Source: Deltaproteobacteria bacterium RBG_13_61_14
GTDB taxonomy: Bacteria; RBG-13-61-14
Length of the DNA: 13,964 nucleotides
Assembly (NCBI GenBank): GCA_001797815.1
Contig: MGQK01000075.1
Span: forward strand, 17,310-31,273
Reading direction: 5' to 3'
The first letter of the stretch is position 1, and every line of letters starts with the position of its first letter. The notes under the pieces are model-generated. The model ran no database searches, was not told where the DNA came from, and saw only the letters and a program-made list of their open reading frames with translations. The position numbers were made by a program, and so were the translations under genes. This document shows, piece after piece, positions 1-5,075 of the stretch.

Positions 1-73
1 AAGACTCCCTTGAGGAGCGGGGGCGGGTCTGAGAGTGGAGTCGTGCAGGATCTTGCACAATCCGAAGGGACAA
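1..73 (-). CDS. possible partial hypothetical gene at window edge
   Basis: A TTG codon at 73-71 on the minus strand is preceded by GGAGG with a 7-nt gap, an ideal ribosome-binding arrangement. The frame stays open to the window edge and begins (M)SLRIVQDPARLHSQ. The product is unrecognised and truncated, so function cannot be judged. An ATG at 80-78 in another frame also overlaps the same GGAGG but sits too close to it, and its translation looks less natural. The call rests on the start signal and on open frame only. Confidence 0.25.
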   Translation of the reverse strand, partial: MSLRIVQDPARLHSQTRPRSSRES

Positions 74-266
74 GTTTCATCCTCCCTTATCTTCGCCCTG
101 GCCGGTTCGCGCGGGAGGCGCGCGGCAACCATGCAGGATGGGACGGGTTCTGAATCTTGCCGACCGAAGGCCCAGGACCAGGCCGGAGGTCAGCGGATTC
201 TTCAAGGGGGGGCGCGCGATCTTGAACTTGGCAACCTCACGGGCGTCCTCGGGTGAGGGCCTTTAT

Positions 267-351
267 ACATAATTGCATTTTATCAGGACTTTTTCATCAG
301 ACAGGAAGGGCGGGAAAAAGTAAGGCTTCCGTCTGATAAAATTAATTATGT
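267..351. repeat. AT-rich inverted repeat, ~20-nt arms
   Basis: Arms at 267-286 and 333-351 are complementary apart from a two-for-one difference in the middle. A second, nested inverted pair (ATCAGACAGGAAG at 297-309 against CTTCCGTCTGAT at 327-338) shares part of the right arm, so two alternative hairpins are possible. The island is clearly more AT-rich than the DNA around it. It could be a regulatory hairpin, a recombination site or a miniature element. Confidence 0.6.
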
Positions 352-497
352 AAAGTTCAAGATTCTCTGCGCGCGGGAGAGCCAAGCCCTTAGAGGCTGG
401 CCGGGGAAATTCTTGGACCCCAAAAGGGGCAAATGGAAACCAGGCGGCACTCTGCACGATCCCTCTTGAGCTACTGATCTTTTCTTCTCTTTGATCT

Positions 498-560
498 TGG
501 GGCCTTGCCCCCGGCCCGCAAGGGCCGCTGGGAACAAGGCCGAAGGCCAGAGGCCAGCGG
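498..560. repeat. cluster of small GC-rich palindromes
   Basis: Several short stem-loops lie side by side: GGCCC-gcaa-GGGCC at 513-526 (with a GNRA-type GCAA tetraloop on the plus strand), GGCC-gaa-GGCC at 538-548, and an outer pair CCGCTGG/CCAGCGG at 525-531 and 554-560 that encloses the second one. There is no T-tract, so this is not a classical terminator. Confidence 0.55.
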
Positions 561-601
561 AGCGCCGAGCAACGACCGAGCCACCTTCGCGGGGCCACCC
601 T

Positions 602-630
602 TCTCCGGTTACAAACCGGAGCCACACCCG
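602..630 (+). repeat. CCGGTT-nnn-AACCGG palindromic repeat, copy 1
   Basis: The stem CTCCGGTT / AACCGGAG with loop ACA is followed by CCACAC. The same stem core and the same CACAC tail occur twice at 10799-10863 in the lipA 3' end. This makes a three-copy family in the window, over 10 kb apart. Confidence 0.6.
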
Positions 631-739
631 CGCAGCCCAAATCGACTCGCCGCCAGCAGCTCGCATCAGGTCAAGCCCTTCGAGGCCAAGCCCAAAAGGG
701 CTGAGGTGATCAGGGTTGGGGGGCGCGGGCGGCCGGTGA

Positions 740-763
740 TTCAGACACCGATCGGTGTCTGAA
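740..763. promoter_or_regulatory. perfect 24-nt palindrome, operator-like
   Basis: Twelve bases starting TTCAGACACCGA are followed by their exact reverse complement with no spacer, centred on CGATCG between 751 and 752. Dimeric repressors bind sites of this size and symmetry. No gene with a convincing start lies immediately next to it, so its target is unknown. It could also be a recombination or replication site. Confidence 0.5.
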
Positions 764-1049
764 AATCACATGGCCGGGGGAGCATTGGATTCTTCTCTTG
801 AGGGCGCTTCGCGGTTGCCGTGGAACTCGCGAAGAAGGTCCGAGACCTTTGGTGCGAGGGAATTGAGAGAGATCAGTCCTGGGGCATCCTGGGAAGTTGG
901 TTTTCGGTTCCGGTGCCTGGTTCAGGTTCGAAAGTGTCTCTTTTTCGCCGCAGAGCCTATTTTGGGGCACTACCAGGGGATTTTTCGAGCCACAAAGTCA
1001 ACCCTTAAAACCCCGTCCGTTCTCTACTTTCTGGGCACCATTTTAAAAA

Positions 1050-1151
1050 TTTCGCTTCATCCCGATTCGACAGGCTCACGGCCGGCAGCTTCGAGAGCGG
1101 CAAGAAGGCGCGACATTTCCTCGGGTATATCCAATTATGGATGAAGCGAAA
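1050..1151. repeat. 13-bp perfect inverted repeat pair
   Basis: TTTCGCTTCATCC at 1050-1062 and GGATGAAGCGAAA at 1139-1151 are exact reverse complements enclosing 76 bp. The right arm overlaps the last codons of the minus-strand gene ending at 1135. The left arm contains the TGA that would end that frame if the gene's TAA were read through. Confidence 0.6.
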
Positions 1152-1422
1152 CGACGACCCGCCAGATGTCCCAGAGCGGCGTGTGATCCACCAGGCGGGC
1201 CTTCATAGACGAGAACCGCTTGAGCAAAGCGGACTCTTGGCTACAGATCAAAGCAAGGAGCTGAGCGAACTTCAAGTTTTGGGGAGTGATCCCTTTGGAC
1301 TTGGAAAGGTCCTCGCCGCGAGGGTGCAGAGCCAGCCGCAAATCCCTCCGGAGAAAATCGAGTTCAAGAAGTAACTGCTCTTCATAATTGAAGCGGGGGA
1401 CGGCTCGGGGGGGATCAGACAA
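1135..1422 (-). CDS. hypothetical protein, 95 aa
   Basis: Unrecognised soluble protein, rich in Leu, Arg and Glu and probably helical (NYEEQLLLELDFLRRDLRL near residues 12-30). The first available start is TTG at 1422, because an in-frame TGA lies just upstream. The Shine-Dalgarno sequence is poor, so the start is uncertain. The upstream part of the gene crosses a seven-C run, and a single-base slip there could have separated it from a longer N-terminus. The frame stays convincingly coding beyond its TAA: 25 further codons (LDIPEEMSRLLAALEAAGRE...) run to TGA at 1059-1057. The TAA may therefore be a recent nonsense mutation of a 121-residue protein. It is the last gene of the element's minus-strand train. 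Confidence 0.6.
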   Translation of the reverse strand: MSDPPRAVPRFNYEEQLLLELDFLRRDLRLALHPRGEDLSKSKGITPQNLKFAQLLALICSQESALLKRFSSMKARLVDHTPLWDIWRVVVSLHP

Positions 1423-1527
1423 ACGATGAGCTCAGTCCGCCTAGTAGCCTTTGGTTCTTCGGCGGACCCGGACGGCTTTGCGGGCGGTGGCCCAGAGATC
1501 GGTTCGCTTGGGTCTGGTCTCATTGGA

Positions 1528-1704
1528 TTATTCACTTAAAGAACACACTTCGACTTGCTCAGTCATTAGAGGAGCATAGTGAACGAAGTCGGGAACCCCC
1601 TTGACCATGAGCACGACCGCCGAAGGCGGTTTCACCGGAGGAAAGAACCGGGCCGGGTCAGCCCGGTAGATAAAGTTAAGATCATTGGTGGTGATCGGGT
1701 TCAT
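1528..1704 (-). CDS. hypothetical protein, 58 aa
   Basis: A small unrecognised protein starting MNPITTNDLNFIYRADPARF and ending EVCSLSE. Its ATG overlaps the TGA of the upstream gene as ATGA and is preceded by GGAGG, so the start is well supported and translation is probably coupled. No signal peptide or membrane segment is visible. After the TAA at 1530-1528 the same frame continues for 28 codons with natural-looking content (NETRPKRTDLWATARKAVRV...) before TAG at 1443-1441 and TGA at 1434-1432. This suggests that the original protein was longer and basic at its C-terminus. Confidence 0.65.
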   Translation of the reverse strand: MNPITTNDLNFIYRADPARFFPPVKPPSAVVLMVKGVPDFVHYAPLMTEQVEVCSLSE

Positions 1705-2087
1705 GTTCCTCCACTCCTCTTCGAACGGCGAACGATTTCAGGCTTCCGGCGAGGGATTATGCTCGGATGCATGGTTGCAAAAGGATCAGGGAGAGGTCCG
1801 CAACTTGTGGTCATGTGGGTAAGATAAAAAGAAGGAGAAGAACGGTAGACGACTCCGAAGATCAAAACCGGCTGATCGGGACCAGGGTTGAGGCTGGTAA
1901 AATCCAAAGAGAGAGGACCGGAGCCATACCTTTCTCCGGCCAAAGTGACCGGATGGTCTGCAGACCCCAGTTGGCCGGGAATGTTGAGCTTGGTGGCAAA
2001 GACTCGAACATAATAAGCGGCAACATTAACAGCCTGGGCGGTTCCCGACAAGCCGTCTCTGGTGAAATCTCGAAGCTCATTGGCCAT
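1701..2087 (-). CDS. hypothetical protein, 128 aa
   Basis: The ATG at 2087 follows AAGGAG at ideal spacing and lies inside the tail of the preceding reading frame, which supports the start. The protein begins MANELRDFTRDGLSGTAQAV. The middle has alternating hydrophobic and small residues that would suit beta strands (VAAYYVRVFATKLNIPG, PVLIFGVVYRS). The last 30 residues are basic (IPRRKPEIVRRSKRSGG). I do not recognise the family. Small beta-rich proteins like this occur among virion or adaptor proteins of phages, but nothing here proves that. Its stop overlaps the next gene by 4 nt. Confidence 0.7.
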   Translation of the reverse strand: MANELRDFTRDGLSGTAQAVNVAAYYVRVFATKLNIPGQLGSADHPVTLAGERYGSGPLSLDFTSLNPGPDQPVLIFGVVYRSSPSFYLTHMTTSCGPLPDPFATMHPSIIPRRKPEIVRRSKRSGGT

Positions 2088-2154
2088 GTTTACTCCTTAC
2101 GATCAAGAATATCTGAAACTGTATGTCCCGAAGGGTCTTAAGTTCAGCCTTGAT

Positions 2155-2295
2155 CTAGGCGACATCCTCGGCCAGATGCAGGTGGCGCTCCTCGCAGACC
2201 GAGCGAGGAACCGGACGCAGGTAAGCCGACATGCCCGCGACCGCGCTGATCAGAAGCACCGACAGATAGCCGGGCCAAGACTTAAGCTCGGTCAA
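2155..2295 (-). CDS. small single-pass membrane protein, 46 aa, possibly truncated by amber codon
   Basis: It starts at TTG 2295, which overlaps the TGA of the upstream gene as TTGA. The protein has a short N-terminus, one hydrophobic segment (about residues 8-24, YLSVLLISAVAGMSAYL) and a polar tail ending HLHLAEDVA before TAG at 2157-2155. Past the TAG the frame continues IKAELKTLRDIQFQIFLIV and ends at TGA 2079-2077, overlapping the start of the next gene. The continuation forms a plausible helix together with the residues before the stop, so the intact product was probably 72 residues with a membrane anchor and a helical tail. Holin-like or lysis-accessory roles are possible but unproven. 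Confidence 0.55.
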   Translation of the reverse strand: MTELKSWPGYLSVLLISAVAGMSAYLRPVPRSVCEERHLHLAEDVA

Positions 2296-2420
2296 GGCTC
2301 CGCCTCTTCCTCTTGCAAATAGGTGGTCAAGAGCAGCTGGATCAGAGCCACGATGCTCTCCTTTTCCAGCCAGAACTCGACCAGCTCTCCCTGGTCATCC
2401 TTGAACTTTATTTTTTTCAA
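2292..2420 (-). CDS. hypothetical protein, 42 aa
   Basis: The TTG start at 2420 is preceded by GGGGGTGA, a strong ribosome-binding site overlapping the stop of the upstream frame. The product starts (M)KKIKFKDDQGELVEFWLEK and ends TTYLQEEEAEP: a short beta-hairpin-like start followed by an amphipathic helix (ESIVALIQLLLTTYLQEE). It is acidic overall. The family is unrecognised. The 4-nt TTGA overlap with the following membrane protein gene indicates coupled translation. Confidence 0.6.
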   Translation of the reverse strand: MKKIKFKDDQGELVEFWLEKESIVALIQLLLTTYLQEEEAEP

Positions 2421-2424
2421 GGCA

Positions 2425-2618
2425 TCACCCCCAACGGCGAAGATTCTCAAAAAATCCAAACTTGGCGTTCAGCACAAAAACCGGGCGACCGCCATGAGCT
2501 TCCATGGTGCGGCGCACCCGCTCGATAACGGACCACGTGGAGTTGCTCCTTTGGTTGAGGGATGAATGAAGGCTTGGTCTGGATTAGACTCAAGGAAGGG
2601 TAGGCGGAGTTGCTCCAT
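2425..2618 (-). pseudogene. broken small gene (frameshift) or gene with ACG start
   Basis: Two coding-looking pieces lie in different frames. The first starts at ATG 2618 (MEQLRLPFLESNPDQAFIHP). The second covers 2538-2425 and reads WSVIERVRRTMEAHGGRPVF followed by VLNAKFGFFENLRRWG to TGA at 2427-2425. A one-base loss near 2545-2535 would join them into a protein of about 64 residues. Alternatively the second piece is its own 37-residue gene: AAAGGAG lies 7 nt before an ACG codon at 2538-2536, just where an ATG would be expected. An ATG at 2505 is also in frame but has no good ribosome-binding site. Confidence 0.45.
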
Positions 2619-2656
2619 CTACCACTGTAAAAATGTTGCGGTTATTACAGATCTGT

Positions 2657-2956
2657 TTAGAGTTCCTGGCTCTGGACGATCTGGAATGGTTCGCCGCAGT
2701 CGAGGCAAACGAAGGTGACGACTCCGGTGCGCAGATTCAACTCAAGACCGAAATTGGTAGAGAAGCAATGCGGACAACACCAAGGAGGGGGATAGCGCTC
2801 AAAATGGAAGAAGCGCTGGCCGCTGGACCAGGAAACATTGATCCAGGGCTTCACTTCGCATCGAAGCCGGAAAGAGCGGCCTGACGCTGTTTGCTCAAGC
2901 TCTCGGTTCTCGTAGAGAAGCGCGATGATCTCGGTTTGCAGCTCTAACTTGGTCAT
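2657..2956 (-). CDS. small zinc-ribbon protein, 99 aa
   Basis: The ATG at 2956 overlaps the TGA of the upstream gene as ATGA and follows GAGGTGA at good spacing. The protein starts with a short helical segment (MTKLELQTEIIALLYENREL). It then carries two Cys pairs, CPHC near residue 61 and CLDC near residue 84, about 20 residues apart, which is the layout of a zinc ribbon. The strand between them (FGLELNLRTGVVTFVCLDCG) fits a treble-strand ribbon. Such small zinc-ribbon proteins occur widely in phages and plasmids as DNA- or protein-binding adaptors. The specific family is not identified. It ends at TAA 2659-2657, close to a small palindrome (ACAGATCTGT). Confidence 0.7.
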   Translation of the reverse strand: MTKLELQTEIIALLYENRELEQTASGRSFRLRCEVKPWINVSWSSGQRFFHFERYPPPWCCPHCFSTNFGLELNLRTGVVTFVCLDCGEPFQIVQSQEL

Positions 2957-3165
2957 GGCTCACCTCGACAGACCGCGACTTCATGAGGAAACTCCCGGCG
3001 AAGTCGCTCAAGGTTCACTGGATCGGCATGCTGGATGGCGGTGAAGAGAGCAGTGGAAAAACTGCCGCCTACCCCCAACAGGAAAAGACGATAGTCATCT
3101 TGAGCGCGTTTCCGGTTCCAGGCCTCCCGTTCGGCAGGAGTGCTTCCACAATCACCATCGCACAT
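2953..3165 (-). CDS. hypothetical protein, 70 aa
   Basis: A strong GGAGGTGA sequence precedes the ATG at 3165. The protein begins MCDGDCGSTPAERE and has a central hydrophobic stretch (YRLFLLGVGGSFSTALFTAI). It ends with a helical motif ADPVNLERLRREFPHEV. The 'A-D-x-x-N-x-x-x-L-x-x-x-F-P-x-E-V' ending resembles short accessory proteins I associate with mobile elements, but I cannot name the family. The gene overlaps the following zinc-ribbon gene by 4 nt, so the two are probably co-translated. Confidence 0.7.
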   Translation of the reverse strand: MCDGDCGSTPAEREAWNRKRAQDDYRLFLLGVGGSFSTALFTAIQHADPVNLERLRREFPHEVAVCRGEP

Positions 3166-3431
3166 GATTCACCTCCGGCCCTGGTGTAGTGGCCCACACG
3201 TGGATACAGGACCTGGTCGTCCACCGGCACGAGAATGGCCTTTTGAGGCCATTTGAGGCGGAATTTTAATTTTGGATAAAAAAGAGCTTCGGGATCGCGT
3301 AGTGGCCGAGGATCCCGGCCGAGATTCAAGGAATCGCCCCAGGCTAGAATAAAGGCGATCAAGCTGACCTGAATCCAAAAGAGACCGGAAGCATCCAAGT
3401 CGGAAGAGATGGCGCTGACGGACCCGGCCAT
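3069..3431 (-). CDS. hypothetical protein with one hydrophobic segment
   Basis: The open frame from ATG 3431 reads MAGSVSAISSDLDASGLFWI, then a hydrophobic stretch (LFWIQVSLIAFILAW, about residues 17-31), then a basic region (ALFYPKLKFRLKWPQKAILV). A TTG at 3464 is an alternative start: it overlaps the recombinase stop as TTGA, the junction style used elsewhere in this train. The last 30 or so residues overlap the next gene in another frame and look unnatural, so the true gene may once have ended near the next gene's ribosome-binding site (about 3169) and lost its stop through a frameshift. Function unknown. Confidence 0.45.
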   Translation of the reverse strand: MAGSVSAISSDLDASGLFWIQVSLIAFILAWGDSLNLGRDPRPLRDPEALFYPKLKFRLKWPQKAILVPVDDQVLYPRVGHYTRAGGESCAMVIVEALLPNGRPGTGNALKMTIVFSCWG

Positions 3432-3460
3432 GATCCTGACCACGCTTGCAGCGATAACTC

Positions 3461-4285
3461 TCAACCAGATCCAAGTAAACCGTTGTAATGGCCGAGGTAA
3501 TTAGCGATCTCCGGCAAAGTCTTGCCTTCTTCAAGCATCAGCTCAGCCATGGTATGGCGGAACTGGTGAAGCCCGGCCTGGCCGGACAAGCCGGCCTTGT
3601 TGAGGAGTTTCTTGATCTGCTGACCGACCGTGGCATGCTGGACCCGCTCGCTCTTCCAGGTGACGAACATGGCCGGCTCCCCGGCCGCGGCGAGTTGTTC
3701 GCGCCAAGAGATCCAGCGGAGCATCAGACCCTGGCAGTCCTCGGAAAGCTTGATCGAGCGCGGCCTTCCGCTCCTGGTCTCCATCCAGAGGATTCCAGAA
3801 GCAGGATCGAACTGGGCGCGGTCGAGGTTGAGCAGGGAGCCGACGCGGAGGCCGTGAGTGAGCACGAGCATGACCATGACCTTGAGGCGGAAGGCGCCCA
3901 GGTCGTGGATTACTTTTCTGGTCTTGGTGTTCTCTTCGAGGACTTCGAGAATGCGCATGAGCTGGTCGCGGTGGAAGCCGAGATGGGGTTGCAGGACGGC
4001 GCGGGGCCGGGGGATGCGGGAAAGCGGGGACTTGGCGAGCTTGCCTTCCTCATAGAGCCAGAGGCAGAACTTATGGAGGACTGACCAGGCCCGGACACGG
4101 GCGACTGGTCGGAGAGAGTTGAGGTAGGAGGCGCAGTTGACCGAAGAGAGAGGATCATCGGCGAGCAAGTAGGCATGGCGGATGAGACCTAGAACATGCT
4201 GGCGGTGGATGGCATTGGTGCGAGGAAAGAAACCCTGGCAGGATAAGAACTCGGACAAGGATTTTTCAAGGTCGGGTGAAGTCAT
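3461..4285 (-). pseudogene. tyrosine recombinase (phage-type integrase), broken before catalytic Tyr
   Basis: A site-specific recombinase of the XerC/phage integrase family, expected to cut and rejoin att sites. The N-terminal SAM-like core-binding domain covers about residues 1-100. The catalytic domain follows, with Arg147 (THGLRVGSLL), a candidate Lys179 (SIKL), His240-x-x-Arg243 (HQFRHT) and His266 (YLGH). After His266 the frame ends NGLLGSG, without the expected catalytic tyrosine. In the adjacent frame the DNA reads TTVYLDLVES at once, which looks like the missing active-site segment. His266 and that Tyr are separated by 10 bases rather than the 24 or so that are usual, so a deletion of about 14 bases fits. 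The start ATG at 4285 has an AAGG ribosome-binding site. The gene lies next to tRNA-Glu, a typical integration target. Confidence 0.7.
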
Positions 4286-4303
4286 GGTTTGGCCTTCTTT
4301 CTC

Positions 4304-4380
4304 TGATGGGATTTAAACCCGTGGGAACGCGGGATTTTGAACCCGTCCCTCGATGGGATTCGAACCCGTGCTTTGGGACG
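4304..4380 (-). repeat. three tRNA T-arm-like remnants, probable att scars
   Basis: Three tandem imperfect copies of a tRNA T-arm occur at about 4305-4323, 4328-4346 and 4352-4370. On the minus strand each reads CACGGGTT..AATCCC or a close variant. The copy nearest the tRNA also matches part of the acceptor stem (GGGACG). All resemble positions 4433-4462 of the intact tRNA-Glu. They sit exactly between the recombinase gene and the tRNA, as left-over attachment sites would. Confidence 0.55.
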
Positions 4381-4429
4381 GAGAGAAGTCTAGGAATAAT
4401 AAAGAATTAGAAGAAGAACTGAAGAACAT

Positions 4430-4507
4430 TGGCGTCCCCAACGGGATTTGAACCCGTGTTGCCGGATTGAAAGCCCGGTGTCCTGGGCCAGGCTAGACGA
4501 TGGGGAC
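4430..4507 (-). tRNA. tRNA-Glu (UUC)
   Basis: Read on the minus strand, the 78-nt gene begins GTCCCCATCGTCTAG and ends TGGGGACGCCA. The acceptor stem pairs GTCCCCA with TGGGGAC. The anticodon loop is CTTTCAA, giving UUC. The T arm is ACGGG-TTCAAAT-CCCGT. The CCA end is encoded. It lies between the degenerate recombinase and the histone-like protein gene and is the likely integration target of the element. I see no clear promoter directly upstream. A GC-rich hairpin (CCGCTCG/CGAGCGG) lies at about 4529-4545. Confidence 0.95.
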
Positions 4508-4596
4508 GCCGGCCGGGAACGAGGATTTCCCGCTCGGGAGCGAGCGGCCTTTCCCTCCCGGCGAGGCTCGTGCAATCGCTCCGGGTAAAATAACCC

Positions 4597-4628
4597 GCAC
4601 TCTCCGAAGCTTTACACCCGGAGAGCGC
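4597..4628 (-). terminator. probable rho-independent terminator of the histone-like gene
   Basis: A 10-bp stem with one mismatch pairs 4597-4606 with 4619-4628, 20 nt past the stop of the gene at 4648. In the minus direction it is followed by a moderately T-rich run (GGTTATTTTACC). Confidence 0.5.
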
Positions 4629-4647
4629 CGCACCGGAATCGTTTAAA

Positions 4648-4968
4648 TTATTTCGCCGCTTTTTGCCGCACTCTGCGCCGCATCTGCTGGTAGTGATTGG
4701 CGCACAGGCGCTTGGCGTAAACCTTGTTCGAGCAGCCCCGCTTCGCGCACTTCTTGAATTTCTTACTCGGCTTCCGGCCCCGCCTCTTGCCGGCCACCTT
4801 CACTCCCTTGGGCCGCCCCGGCCGGCCCCGCCGACCCCGCTTCGGCTTGCGGCCCGGCTTGCCTCGCTTCTTGCCGAGCTTCTTGACCTGCTTCTTGAGA
4901 TCCTTCAAATCCGAAGCGATACTGTTGAGTAGTTTTTCCAGTCCCCCGAGCGCACTTCCTTTTGGCAT
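4648..4968 (-). CDS. basic histone-like DNA-binding protein with zinc motif, 106 aa
   Basis: Likely a nucleoid-associated protein. Residues 1-30 form a predicted helix suitable for oligomerisation (LEKLLNSIASDLKDLKKQVK). Residues 31-72 are a Lys/Arg/Gly/Pro-rich linker with AT-hook-like cores (GRRGRPGRP at 45-53 and GRKP). Residues 74-92 hold Cys74, Cys79, Cys89 and His92, a probable zinc site (CAKRGCSNKVYAKRLCANHY). The layout, an oligomerising helix and basic tail, recalls H1-like or H-NS-type proteins, but I do not recognise a named family. The ATG follows AGGAGGGCAGGA. A strong promoter lies upstream and a terminator downstream, so it is a monocistronic and probably highly expressed gene. 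Confidence 0.8.
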   Translation of the reverse strand: MPKGSALGGLEKLLNSIASDLKDLKKQVKKLGKKRGKPGRKPKRGRRGRPGRPKGVKVAGKRRGRKPSKKFKKCAKRGCSNKVYAKRLCANHYQQMRRRVRQKAAK

Positions 4969-5021
4969 TCCTGCCCTCCTTTTTCCTCGGCTTCAAGCCC
5001 GAAAACATATTTTGGGTGAAT

Positions 5022-5049
5022 ATTATATCTTAAAAAATTCTTTTTGCAA
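5022..5049 (-). promoter_or_regulatory. sigma70-type promoter for the histone-like gene
   Basis: The minus strand carries TTGCAA (5049-5044), a 16-nt spacer and a perfect TATAAT (5027-5022). Long A and T tracts upstream (5053-5066 form a 14-nt A6-TA-T6 palindrome) resemble an UP element. The predicted leader is about 45 nt. Confidence 0.75.
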
Positions 5050-5075
5050 CTAAAAAATATTTTTTCCGCAAAAAA

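Larger units (their letters stand above)
78..1056. other. gene-poor region rich in inverted repeats
   Basis: I see no gene I can defend here. Open frames on both strands have compositions typical of out-of-frame GC-rich DNA. One minus-strand stretch ending at TGA 79-77 reads SPEDAREVAKFKIARPP and then becomes unconvincing after a seven-G run (plus strand, near 206-212), so it may be a frameshifted remnant. What the region does hold is structure: an AT-rich inverted repeat at 267-351, a cluster of small GC palindromes at 498-560, a CCGGTT/AACCGG repeat at 602-630, a hairpin at 689-702 and a perfect 24-nt palindrome at 740-763. Confidence 0.5.
1057..4429 (-). mobile_element. degenerate integrated element beside tRNA-Glu
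   Basis: A tyrosine recombinase gene points away from tRNA-Glu and is followed, on the same strand, by a compact train of about nine small genes without recognisable housekeeping functions. Three sequences resembling tRNA T-arms lie between the recombinase and the tRNA, as expected for attachment-site scars. Base composition and small-gene density differ from the biosynthetic genes to the right. The far end is not identified: I found no second copy of the tRNA 3' end on the left, so the element may extend beyond the window. Replication, packaging or conjugation genes are not recognisable. It may be a small integrative element, a satellite or a prophage remnant. Confidence 0.55.

Noticed and set aside
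755-1144. Plus-strand open frame of 129 codons
   Set aside because: It begins inside the 24-nt palindrome, lacks a ribosome-binding site, and has unconvincing composition with a Ser/Arg-rich start and end.
1135-2295. Firm claim of an alternative genetic code in the element
   Set aside because: The zinc-ribbon gene ends at TAA without a coding tail, and host genes use TAA freely. Decay by nonsense mutation explains the data with fewer assumptions, so the idea is kept only as a finding to test.
3488-4084. 198-codon plus-strand open frame
   Set aside because: It is antisense to the recombinase catalytic domain and has no start signal.
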